The notes under the pieces are model-generated. The model was given only the letters and a program-made list of their open reading frames with translations, was not told the origin of the DNA and searched no databases. The position numbers were made by a program, and so were the translations under genes. From an uncultured bacterium (GTDB taxonomy: Bacteria; Edwardsbacteria; AC1; EtOH8), in assembly GCA_937958665.1 (NCBI GenBank), contig CALGNM010000282.1, forward strand, positions 1-7,327: 7,327 bases of DNA, read 5' to 3'. This document shows, piece after piece, positions 1 to 6,784 of the stretch; position 1 is the first letter of the stretch; every line of letters begins with the position of its first letter.

Positions 1-279
1 AACATGGAACTGGTGCTGGATCGCAACCTGGCCGACCGCCGGATATTCCCGGCCATCGACATCAACCGCTCCGGAACCCGCAAGGAGGAGTTGCTGCTGG
101 AACCGGACACCCTAAACCGCTCTTGGATCCTGCGCAAGCTGCTGAGCGGAATGGGGCCGACCGAGTCCATGGAATTCCTGATCTCCCGGATGAAGGGCAC
201 CAAGAACAACCGGGACTTTGTGTCAGCCATGAGCTCCCTGGACGGGCGCGACCCCGGGGAAAGGCGAACGAAAAACTAA
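1..279 (+). CDS. rho: Transcription termination factor Rho, C-terminal end (5'-truncated by window edge)
   Basis: Rho is the hexameric RNA-dependent ATPase that pulls RNA from elongating polymerase and ends transcription. Only the last 92 codons are present, and the reading frame is open at base 1, so the ATG at 4 is an internal methionine. The visible part is the end of the RecA-like motor domain. It begins NMELVLDRNLADRR and continues FPAIDINRSGTRKEELLL, which is nearly diagnostic of Rho. Arg27 of the fragment, in SGTRKEE, aligns with the arginine finger Arg366 of E. coli Rho, and Arg14 aligns with Arg353. The helical end (WILRKLLSGMGPTESMEFLI, then MKGTKNN) matches the family, and a short polar tail (DGRDPGERRTKN) follows. 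The RNA-binding domain, Walker A and Q/R loops lie outside the window. rpmE follows after 27 nt, a common bacterial neighbour, so the two are probably co-transcribed. Confidence 0.96.
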   Translation, partial: NMELVLDRNLADRRIFPAIDINRSGTRKEELLLEPDTLNRSWILRKLLSGMGPTESMEFLISRMKGTKNNRDFVSAMSSLDGRDPGERRTKN

Positions 280-306
280 AACCACAATAAACCTCAAGAG
301 GTCAAG

Positions 307-588
307 ATGAAAAAAGGAATCCATCCCAAGTACGAGGCCACCACCATCACCTGCGCCTGCGGGAACGTAATTCCAACCAAGTCCACCGTCAAGAACATCC
401 ATGTGGAGATCTGCTCCAGCTGCCATCCCTACTTTACCGGCAAGCAGAAACTGGTGGACACCGCCGGAAGGGTGGAACGCTTCAACAAGCGCTACGGCCG
501 CAAGGAAGTCCAGGCGGCCGCCCCCCAGAAAACCGCCTCGGCCAAGGAGGCGGCCCCCAAGAAGGAAACAGCCTCCAAAAAGAAATAG
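307..588 (+). CDS. rpmE: 50S ribosomal protein L31, zinc-binding (C+) type with basic C-terminal tail
   Basis: L31 is a small protein of the large ribosomal subunit that bridges towards the 30S head. The 93-residue product begins [20 protein letters not shown]. It has the cysteine pairs C16/C18 and C36/C39 of the zinc-binding form, followed by [20 protein letters not shown] and ERFNKRYG, the conserved end of the L31 core (about residue 64). The remaining 29 or so residues are an Ala/Lys-rich, low-complexity tail (for example [17 protein letters not shown]). L31 usually ends near 65-75 residues, so this is an extension, probably disordered and RNA-binding (inference). The ATG is preceded by AAGAGGT (296-302), a good Shine-Dalgarno. 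An intrinsic terminator follows at 614-652. The four cysteines mark it as the zinc form, as opposed to the zinc-free paralogue made under zinc starvation. Confidence 0.96.
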   Translation: MKKGIHPKYEATTITCACGNVIPTKSTVKNIHVEICSSCHPYFTGKQKLVDTAGRVERFNKRYGRKEVQAAAPQKTASAKEAAPKKETASKKK

Positions 589-613
589 CCTTTGTTGGAA
601 CGCAGAGGAAAAC

Positions 614-652
614 GCAGCATACGGCCTGGCCTGCAATGCTGCTTTTTCTTTT
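614..652 (+). terminator. Rho-independent terminator after rpmE
   Basis: GCAGCAT (614-620) pairs perfectly with ATGCTGC (636-642). The stem can extend inward through GGC (623-625) with GCC (629-631). The 3' arm is followed directly by TTTTTCTTTT (643-652). This is the classic GC-rich hairpin plus T-tract, placed 25 nt after the rpmE stop. It is oriented to end the rho-rpmE transcript. Efficiency is not measured; a C interrupts the T-tract. Confidence 0.85.
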
Positions 653-658
653 GGCGGC

Positions 659-664
659 AAGGGA
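659..664 (+). promoter_or_regulatory. Shine-Dalgarno that fixes the carboxypeptidase start at 670
   Basis: AAGGGA lies 5 nt before the ATG at 670, which opens a typical signal peptide. This favours 670 over the upstream in-frame TTG at 592. The 592 start would place 26 residues, encoded by the terminator hairpin, in front of the signal sequence. Confidence 0.75.
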
Positions 665-669
665 ATGAG

Positions 670-2565
670 ATGATAAAAACAGGGAAATGGACGATCCTGG
701 CCCTCGTTGCAATGTCGCTTTTTGCCTCGGTCGGAGAGGCGGAGAAGCCAACCAGTTCGGTGTCACTACCCGTCAGGATATCTCTGTCGGCTCACGATGA
801 CGTCTACCGTCTGACATCAATGGGGATAAGCATAGAGGGACTGGATGGTTTGCAGGCTGAAGCTAGGATCAATAGCTCGAAACTGGAGGAATTGAAGTCC
901 TTGGGGTGGCAGGTAGAGCCCTTGAAGGAGCCGCCGGTTGACCCCAAGATAGTTGCCGCATACCACGACTATAACTGGCTGAGCGCCAAGTTGGATACCC
1001 TATGCGACCAATATCCTGCCATCACTCGTAAATACAGTATGGGGCTGAGCCAGCAGTCCCGGCATCAATGGGCCTTTCTGATCTCGAATAATCCAGACTC
1101 AGATGAGAACGAGGCGGAGGTCCGTTTCACGGCCACCATTCACGGCAACGAGCCGGTGGGCACCGAGATCTGCATCGCCCTGATGGACTCACTGGTTCAG
1201 GGCTACCAGGCGGGGGTGCCGGAGATCACCGAGCTGGTAAACAGCCGGGAGATCTGGTTCGTCCCCATGTATAATCCGGACGGCAACTCGCTGGACCAAA
1301 GAGGGCTGGCCAACGGGGTGGATCCCAACCGGAATTTCCCGGTGCCGGATGGGACGGTCGGCGACGACGGGACGTTTGCCGATTACGTCGAGACCCGTAA
1401 CTTCATAGGCTTTTGGCGCGGGAAACGGGCGGTGCTTTCGGCCACTTACCATGGGGGGGCTCTGGTGGCCAACTATCCCTGGGACTATACAGCAACCCTC
1501 TGCCCCGATGACCAACTGGCCCGGGAGGTGGCCCTGGGCTACGCCCGGCTGAATCCACCGATGTACGCCAGCACCAGCTTCGACAGCGGGGTGACCAACG
1601 GCTATGACTGGTACGAGGTGAACGGCAGCTTGCAGGACTGGTCATACCATGCCACCTCCTGCCTGGACATTACCCTGGAGATCGGCCTTAATAAATGGCC
1701 TCCAGCCAGCACCCTGCCCTCCTATTGGGCGGACAACCGCGAGGCTATGCTGTACTTCATCCGACAGTCGGGCTGGGGATTGCAGGGAGTGGTGACCGAC
1801 TCGTTGACCGGCCTTCCCATCAGCCTGGCTTCGGTGGCTCCTTTCGGGCTGGACAAGCCGGTGTACAGCGATACAATCGGAGACTATCACCGGATGCTGA
1901 TGACCGGTTGGTATGACCTTGCCTACTCGGCAGTGGGGTACCACGACAAGTGGGCGTCTGATGTCCGGGTTCGGTTGGACAGCCTGACCTGCCTGGACAT
2001 GGAATTGGCGCCCATCTTGGTTTCCGGCACGGTCAGGGACAGCGGCACCGGCCAGCCCTTACCCGGGGCGTTGGTGGAGATCGTCGGCCTGAGGAGCGAC
2101 ACCACCGACAGCGCCGGCCACTACCAGCTACGCTGGAACCAAGACCAGTATTACCGCTTGCGGGCCTGGGCAGACGGCTACCGCCCGGTAGCCTATGACA
2201 GCCTGCTGTTTGACTGCGACAGTACCTTCAATTTTTCTCTGGCGGTGGACACCGGGGTCACCGGGCCGCCCGAGCCGCGGGTGCTGGTCACCAGGTTGGA
2301 AAATCCCTACCCCAGCCCGGGGTGTGGTCCGGTCAATATCCGTTTCCAGCTGGCCCTCGGCGGGGAGGCCAGCCTGGATATTTATGATGTGGCGGGCCGC
2401 CTGGTGCGTAGCCTGCCCCAAGGACAAATTCCGGCCGGTGTGATGCGTTCCGCCGTCTGGGATGGGCTGGGCCAGTCCGGGCGGCGAGCCCCCTCGGGGG
2501 TCTATCTGTGCCGACTGTCGGCCCCGGGGGCCGTCCGGACAGCCCGTTTCGTCCTGCTGCAGTGA
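670..2565 (+). CDS. Secreted zinc metallocarboxypeptidase, M14B (carboxypeptidase E/D/N-like), with two transthyretin-like domains and FlgD-like tail
   Basis: Predicted exported exopeptidase of 631 residues that removes C-terminal amino acids. Residues 1-24 form a signal peptide (KTGK, hydrophobic core ILALVAMSLF, likely cleavage after VGEA). Residues 30-95 look like an N-terminal prodomain, and about 98-368 are the M14 catalytic domain. Zinc ligands are H158 and E161 (HGNE) and H261 (YHGG). Substrate-binding N220/R221 sit in DPNRNFP. Y315 and catalytic E337 align with bovine CPA Tyr248 and Glu270 at a constant offset of 67. Subfamily B is indicated by HGGALVANYPWDY, by NGSLQDWSYHATSCLDITLE and by Q322 at the CPA-255 position. 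Two CarboxypepD_reg/transthyretin-like beta domains follow (about 369-447 and 449-526). Residues about 545-631 are a FlgD-Ig/Por-like tail (YDVAGRLVR, AVWDG, SGVYLCRL) that may anchor or sort the enzyme. The substrate is unknown; basic C-terminal residues are possible by family analogy. Confidence 0.92.
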   Translation: MIKTGKWTILALVAMSLFASVGEAEKPTSSVSLPVRISLSAHDDVYRLTSMGISIEGLDGLQAEARINSSKLEELKSLGWQVEPLKEPPVDPKIVAAYHDYNWLSAKLDTLCDQYPAITRKYSMGLSQQSRHQWAFLISNNPDSDENEAEVRFTATIHGNEPVGTEICIALMDSLVQGYQAGVPEITELVNSREIWFVPMYNPDGNSLDQRGLANGVDPNRNFPVPDGTVGDDGTFADYVETRNFIGFWRGKRAVLSATYHGGALVANYPWDYTATLCPDDQLAREVALGYARLNPPMYASTSFDSGVTNGYDWYEVNGSLQDWSYHATSCLDITLEIGLNKWPPASTLPSYWADNREAMLYFIRQSGWGLQGVVTDSLTGLPISLASVAPFGLDKPVYSDTIGDYHRMLMTGWYDLAYSAVGYHDKWASDVRVRLDSLTCLDMELAPILVSGTVRDSGTGQPLPGALVEIVGLRSDTTDSAGHYQLRWNQDQYYRLRAWADGYRPVAYDSLLFDCDSTFNFSLAVDTGVTGPPEPRVLVTRLENPYPSPGCGPVNIRFQLALGGEASLDIYDVAGRLVRSLPQGQIPAGVMRSAVWDGLGQSGRRAPSGVYLCRLSAPGAVRTARFVLLQ

Positions 2566-2597
2566 ACAGCCCTGGCAGTGACTGAGGCTTGGTTTTG

Positions 2598-2626
2598 TTG
2601 ACATTTGGGTTCCGTTGTCGTATCAT
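2598..2626 (+). promoter_or_regulatory. Sigma-70-type promoter for thiC-dinG
   Basis: A perfect -35 TTGACA (2598-2603) is followed by exactly 17 nt and then TATCAT (2621-2626, 5 of 6 matches to TATAAT). It lies in an AT-rich island between GC-rich genes. The expected start of transcription is near 2633, giving a leader of only about 26 nt before thiC. That is far too short for a TPP riboswitch. Confidence 0.82.
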
Positions 2627-2648
2627 TTAAATTTGGATCATAAAGAAG

Positions 2649-2653
2649 GGAGG
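2649..2653 (+). promoter_or_regulatory. Strong Shine-Dalgarno supporting the TTG start of thiC
   Basis: GGAGG, within a longer purine run (2644-2657), sits 5 nt before the TTG at 2659. No in-frame ATG lies nearby at the family's N-terminus; the next methionine codon in frame is at residue 36, inside the conserved region. The site therefore justifies the non-ATG start. Confidence 0.8.
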
Positions 2654-2658
2654 GGAAG

Positions 2659-3927
2659 TTGGCGCAGATCAACGAGTCCATTCTCAGGCGCATATCCGAG
2701 GATGAGAGGGTGCCCCTGGACCACATCAAGAACGGGGTGGAGCAGGGGACCATCGTAGTCCCCATGAACAAGAACCACCGCCTGCTTAAACCCTGCGCGG
2801 TGGGGGCCGGCCTGCGGATAAAGGTCAACGCCAACATCGGCACCAGCCAGGACCTATCCGACCTGGGTCAGGAGCTGGAGAAGCTCAAGGCCGCCATCGG
2901 GGCCGGGGCCGATGCCATCATGGATCTGTCCACCGCCGGAGACATCGATGCCATAAGGCGGGAGCTGATAGCCCAGTGCCCGGTGCCTTTGGGGACGGTT
3001 CCCATCTACCAGGCGGCCATCGAGGCAGCCAGCCGGAAGAAATCGCTGGTGGAGATGACCCCCGATGAGATATTTGCTGTAATTGAAAAGCAGGCCCGGG
3101 ACGGGGTGGACTTCATCACCGTCCATTGCGGGGTCACCCAGCAGTCGCTGGCCCGTTATCGCCAGGAGGGCCGGGTGGCGGGGGTGGTCAGCCGGGGTGG
3201 CTCTTTCATGATCGAGTGGATGAGCTATAATAAGGCCGAGAACCCCCTGTTCAGCCAGTTTGACCGCCTGCTGGAGATCTGCCGGGAGCATGAGGTGACC
3301 CTGAGCCTGGGAGACGGTTTCCGGCCGGGCTGCGTAGCCGACTCCACCGATCGGGCCCAGCTGGAGGAGCTGATGATACTGGGCGAGCTGGTGGACCGGT
3401 CCCGGCGGGCCGGGGTTCAGGCCATGGTGGAGGGTCCGGGCCATGTTGCGATCGACCAGATAGAGACCAACATCAGGATCCAGAAGGAAATATGCCAGGG
3501 AGCCCCCTTCTACGTGCTGGGGCCGCTGGTCACCGACATCGCGCCGGGCTATGACCACATCACCGCCGCCATCGGAGGGGCCTGGGCGGCCTACTTCGGA
3601 GCCGACTTCCTGTGTTACGTCACTCCTTCCGAGCATCTGCGGCTACCGACGGTGGAGGATGTCCGGGAGGGGGTGGTGGTGCTCAGGATAGCCGCCCATG
3701 CCGCCGACCTGGCCCGCAAGGCCCCCGGGGCGGCCGACTGGGACCGGGCCATGTCCCAGGCCCGCAAGAAGCTGGACTGGAAGAGGCAGATCGAACTTTC
3801 CATAAACCCACCCTATGCCCGGCAGGTGTTCGAATCAGCCCCCCAGAAGGATTCTGGGGTCTGCACCATGTGCGGTGAATTCTGCGCCATGAAGAAGATG
3901 AACGAGGTGCTGGACGACCAGAAATAA
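2659..3927 (+). CDS. thiC: Phosphomethylpyrimidine synthase ThiC, short form (or ThiC-like paralogue)
   Basis: ThiC is a non-canonical radical-SAM enzyme that rearranges aminoimidazole ribotide (AIR) into hydroxymethylpyrimidine phosphate for thiamine synthesis in the cytoplasm. The product has 422 residues, the short bacterial/archaeal size (E. coli ThiC is about 630). Family blocks visible are LRIKVNANIGTS (52-63), GADAIMDLSTAGD, FITVHCGVT, TLSLGDGFRPGCVADSTDRA, VEGPGH (257-262), APFYVLGPLVTDIAPGYDHI and SEHLRLPTVEDVREGV. H262 and H326 have the 64-residue spacing of the known metal-binding histidines. The cluster cysteines are C402, C405 and C409 in CTMCGEFCAMKK, that is CX2CX3C and not the CX2CX4C of long ThiC. 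Other departures are GHVA for GHVP and DGFRPG for DGLRPG. Related BzaF/BzaB proteins, which turn AIR into 5-hydroxybenzimidazole for the cobamide lower ligand, are a minor alternative. Translation starts at TTG. dinG follows after 2 nt. Confidence 0.85.
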   Translation: MAQINESILRRISEDERVPLDHIKNGVEQGTIVVPMNKNHRLLKPCAVGAGLRIKVNANIGTSQDLSDLGQELEKLKAAIGAGADAIMDLSTAGDIDAIRRELIAQCPVPLGTVPIYQAAIEAASRKKSLVEMTPDEIFAVIEKQARDGVDFITVHCGVTQQSLARYRQEGRVAGVVSRGGSFMIEWMSYNKAENPLFSQFDRLLEICREHEVTLSLGDGFRPGCVADSTDRAQLEELMILGELVDRSRRAGVQAMVEGPGHVAIDQIETNIRIQKEICQGAPFYVLGPLVTDIAPGYDHITAAIGGAWAAYFGADFLCYVTPSEHLRLPTVEDVREGVVVLRIAAHAADLARKAPGAADWDRAMSQARKKLDWKRQIELSINPPYARQVFESAPQKDSGVCTMCGEFCAMKKMNEVLDDQK

Positions 3928-3929
3928 TC

Positions 3930-6704
3930 ATGCCCAGAAAAAAGAATTCCATACAGGAACCCCAGCAGGCGAGGGAAGAGCCCCTCGCCTTTGTCGCAGT
4001 TGACATCGAGACCACCGGCCTCAACTGGGACCGCGACCAGATCATAGAGCTGGGCGCCGTCCGGATGGAGGACGGCCGGCCCACCGGTGATTTCCAGACC
4101 CTGGTCCATGCCCAGCGCCGGGTGCCGCCCTTCGTGGAGGAGTTGACCGGGATCACCCAGGCCGAGATCGACCAGGCTCCCTCGCTGGAGGACAGCGTGG
4201 AAGAATTGGGCAGGTTTGCCGGCAGTCTGCCGCTGGTTTTCCACAATGCCCAGTTCGACCTGGCCTTCCTACGCAAGGCCATGGACATCGAGAACCCTTG
4301 CTGGGACACCCTCTCGTTGGCCCGGGCCCTGCTGCCCGAAAAAAAAAGCCACAGCCTGAAGAATCTGTGCCGTGATTTTTCCATCGATACCGGCCAGTCC
4401 CATCGTGCTTTGGACGATGCCCGGGCCACCGCCTGGCTGATGCAGGAGCTCTACCAAGTCCTGCAGGGCTTAGAGCCCGGGCTGCTGGGCAGGATGGCCC
4501 GTTTGGCCTTGCCGTTTCACCGGGCCCTGCTGGAACGGGCGGCCCGGCAGGGGAGGGGCTGGCGGCCCGAGGTGAAGATCCCTCCCGTTGAATCGGGGGT
4601 GGATTCAGCCTTTCCTCAAGCAGGGAAGATTATGCTGGAGGAGGTCTTCGGCCAGGGGAAACTTTTGGCCCGGGCCTTGGGCCAGGGGTACGAGGCCCGA
4701 GGGGAGCAACTGGAGATGGCCAGGGAAGTGATGCAGGCCTTTCGGGACGACCAGTATCTGTGCATCGAGGCCGGAACCGGGACCGGCAAGAGCCTGGCCT
4801 ACCTGGCCCCGGCTATCCTGTGGGCCCGGGAGAACCGGGAAAGGGTGCTGATCTCCACCCACACCAAGACTCTCCAGGAACAGCTGTACGGCAAGGACGT
4901 CCCCATTCTGAGATCAGCCATCGGAGATTTTTCGGTCTCGGTGCTCAAGGGGCGGAACAACTATCTATGCTGGCGGCGCTGGCTGGAGGTCCAACTCCAC
5001 CCCGATCTGTATCTGACTCCGGACGAGCGGGAGGAGGCCATGATCGTCTGCCGTTGGGCCGAGGGAACCGCAATCGGAGACGTGGCCGAGCACCGGGGCT
5101 TTTCACCTTCCCGGGCCCCGGGGCTGTGGGGGAAGATCTGCTCCGACCATACCGCCTGCCACAACCACCGGTGCCGCTATCACCAGAAATGCTTCATGCT
5201 GCAGGCCAGGCGCCGGGCCGAGGAATCGGATCTGGTGATCATCAACCATTCGCTGCTGTTCACCGACCTGATGTCTCCGGGGGGCATTCTGCCGGACTAC
5301 CAGCGCCTGGTGATCGACGAGGCGCACAACATCGAGCGGACCGCCACCGATTTTCTGGGCTATGGCCTGGACCGCTGGACGGTGGCCCGTTTCCTGGCCG
5401 GGCTTTTCAGCCGCAGCCCGGTGGAATCCGGCCTGCTGCCCACCCTGAACCATTGGCTCAAGAAGTCAGGCCTGAACCGGGTGGTGGCCGGCTCCATCGA
5501 GAAGGCTTCGCTGGACATCGTTCAGACGGTGATGGAGGCCGGGCGCTCGGCCGAACGCTTCTTCAAACGAAAGTGGGAGCTGGGGGATGCCAAGGGGAGG
5601 CAGGAGAAACGCCGCTATCTGGAGGGGGACGGATTTCAGCAGTTTCTGATCGAACATTCCGAGGAGCTGGCCGGTCTGCTGGACCGGCTGTCGGAATCCA
5701 TGTCACTGCTGAACGAATGGCTGGCAGACGTGGAGGCCGCTGAGCCGGAGGAGTTGGATACCCTGCGGCAGGAGCTGGCCGGCCGGGCGCTGGAGGGCCG
5801 GACCATGGTCCACACCCTGCGAAAGCTGGTATCGGCCGACGAGCGGGGATACATCTTCTGGATGGAGCCGGGTGATGGGTACCACGGAATCAAACTGGTG
5901 GCCGGGCCGCTGGAGGTGGGGCAGGTGCTGGCCAAGAGGCTGTTCCCCCAGGTCAAAACGGCCGTGCTGACCTCGGCCACCCTGGCAGTGGACGGCCGGT
6001 TCGACTTCTTCCTCAACCGGGTGGGATTGTCGCTGGCCGACCCCGACCGGGTCAGCACCCGGGCCCTGGCCTCCCCCTTCGATTTCCAGAACCAGGCCGC
6101 CCTTTTCGTCCCCGTCTATCTGCCGTCGCCCAAACATCCGGACTATGACCAGGCCTTCACCGCCATGGTCCAGGAGGTGCTGGGGGCCACTAAGGTCGGC
6201 ACCTTGGTGCTGTTCACTGCCTTCGACCAACTGAAGAGGAGCTACCAGCAGGTAAAGGAGAACGGTGGGCTTAAGGTGCTGGCCCAGTGGCTGGACGGGA
6301 ATCCCGCCCAGCTGGTGGAGCGGTCCCTGAGCGAGCCGGACACGGTGATCTTCGGCACCAACAGCTTCTGGGAGGGGGTGGACCTGCCGGGCCAGGCCTG
6401 CGAGCTTCTGATCATCGCCCGCCTGCCGTTCTCGGTGCCCAACGATCCGCTGGTCAGCGCCCGCTGCCAGGCCATCGAACAGGCTGGGGGAAGCTCTTTT
6501 CACCAGTACCTGCTGCCCGAGGCGGTTATCAGACTGCGGCAGGGCTTTGGGCGACTGATCCGCAGCCGCAGCGACAACGGGGCGGTGATTATCGGGGACA
6601 GCCGGATTACCTCAACCGAGTACGGCAAGGTCTTCATCCGGTCGCTTCCCAAGATGCCGTTGTTCGCCTGCCGCGACCTTGATGAGTTGCTGGAGAACAT
6701 CTGA
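3930..6704 (+). CDS. dinG: DinG-family ATP-dependent helicase with N-terminal DEDDh 3'-5' exonuclease domain
   Basis: A 924-residue two-part nucleic-acid enzyme, probably acting in repair or clean-up of branched or R-loop DNA (inference from DinG). Residues 20-180 are a DnaQ-like DEDDh exonuclease: D25/E27 (VAVDIETTG), D110 (HNAQFD), and H158/D163 (SHRALDDA). The XPD-like superfamily 2 helicase follows: Walker A EAGTGTGKS (280-288, K287), STHTKTLQEQ, DEAH (463-466), TSATL (681-685), GTNSFWEGVDLPG (809-821) and QGFGRLIRS (871-879, arginine motif VI). Between motifs Ia and II are C347 (KGRNNYLC), C404, C410, C415 and C421. Four of these (C347, C410, C415, C421) fit the 4Fe-4S domain of XPD/E. 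coli DinG. All exonuclease and helicase catalytic residues I can check are intact. The ATG lies 2 nt after the thiC stop and has no good Shine-Dalgarno, which suggests translational coupling. The helicase part excludes a plain DNA polymerase III epsilon subunit. Confidence 0.93.
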   Translation: MPRKKNSIQEPQQAREEPLAFVAVDIETTGLNWDRDQIIELGAVRMEDGRPTGDFQTLVHAQRRVPPFVEELTGITQAEIDQAPSLEDSVEELGRFAGSLPLVFHNAQFDLAFLRKAMDIENPCWDTLSLARALLPEKKSHSLKNLCRDFSIDTGQSHRALDDARATAWLMQELYQVLQGLEPGLLGRMARLALPFHRALLERAARQGRGWRPEVKIPPVESGVDSAFPQAGKIMLEEVFGQGKLLARALGQGYEARGEQLEMAREVMQAFRDDQYLCIEAGTGTGKSLAYLAPAILWARENRERVLISTHTKTLQEQLYGKDVPILRSAIGDFSVSVLKGRNNYLCWRRWLEVQLHPDLYLTPDEREEAMIVCRWAEGTAIGDVAEHRGFSPSRAPGLWGKICSDHTACHNHRCRYHQKCFMLQARRRAEESDLVIINHSLLFTDLMSPGGILPDYQRLVIDEAHNIERTATDFLGYGLDRWTVARFLAGLFSRSPVESGLLPTLNHWLKKSGLNRVVAGSIEKASLDIVQTVMEAGRSAERFFKRKWELGDAKGRQEKRRYLEGDGFQQFLIEHSEELAGLLDRLSESMSLLNEWLADVEAAEPEELDTLRQELAGRALEGRTMVHTLRKLVSADERGYIFWMEPGDGYHGIKLVAGPLEVGQVLAKRLFPQVKTAVLTSATLAVDGRFDFFLNRVGLSLADPDRVSTRALASPFDFQNQAALFVPVYLPSPKHPDYDQAFTAMVQEVLGATKVGTLVLFTAFDQLKRSYQQVKENGGLKVLAQWLDGNPAQLVERSLSEPDTVIFGTNSFWEGVDLPGQACELLIIARLPFSVPNDPLVSARCQAIEQAGGSSFHQYLLPEAVIRLRQGFGRLIRSRSDNGAVIIGDSRITSTEYGKVFIRSLPKMPLFACRDLDELLENI

Positions 6705-6736
6705 CCGAAAGCTTGGCAATCTGGGCAGTTTTCCAT

Positions 6737-6765
6737 TTGACATCGCAGTCGTTTTCCGTTAAACT
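6737..6765 (+). promoter_or_regulatory. Sigma-70-type promoter for pyrG
   Basis: A perfect TTGACA (6737-6742) is followed by a 17-nt spacer and TAAACT (6760-6765, 4 of 6 matches). A better-looking TATACT starts 5 nt later (6765-6770), but its spacer would be 22 nt. The expected transcription start is near 6772, giving a leader of about 25 nt. The region 6705-6796 between dinG and pyrG holds no hairpin that I can support. Confidence 0.7.
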
Positions 6766-6784
6766 ATACTTTAATTTCACATAA

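Noticed and set aside
595-623. Possible promoter TTGGAA-N17-CATACG for the carboxypeptidase
   Set aside because: Only 4 of 6 and 3 of 6 matches, and the resulting transcript would begin inside the terminator hairpin.
592-669. Upstream TTG start for the carboxypeptidase (26 extra residues)
   Set aside because: The extra codons are made of the rpmE terminator hairpin and T-tract (reading CCFFFW), and the extension would bury the signal peptide. ATG 670 has a good Shine-Dalgarno.
2568-2597. Possible terminator after the carboxypeptidase gene (AGCC ... GGCT followed by TTGGTTTTGTT)
   Set aside because: The outer stem is only 4 bp, with an asymmetric internal loop and a 3-bp inner stem, and the T-tract is broken by G residues. 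Too weak to call.
2854-3636. 260-codon open frame on the - strand inside thiC
   Set aside because: It opposes a clear ThiC coding frame and has low-complexity Gly/Pro/Arg/His composition typical of the complement of GC-rich genes. No motif or ribosome site supports it.
4760-5743. 327-codon open frame on the + strand and a 266-codon - strand frame (5703-6503) inside dinG
   Set aside because: Both are shadows of the dinG frame, rich in Gly/Pro/Arg, with no family motifs. All DinG motifs lie in the 3930-6704 frame.
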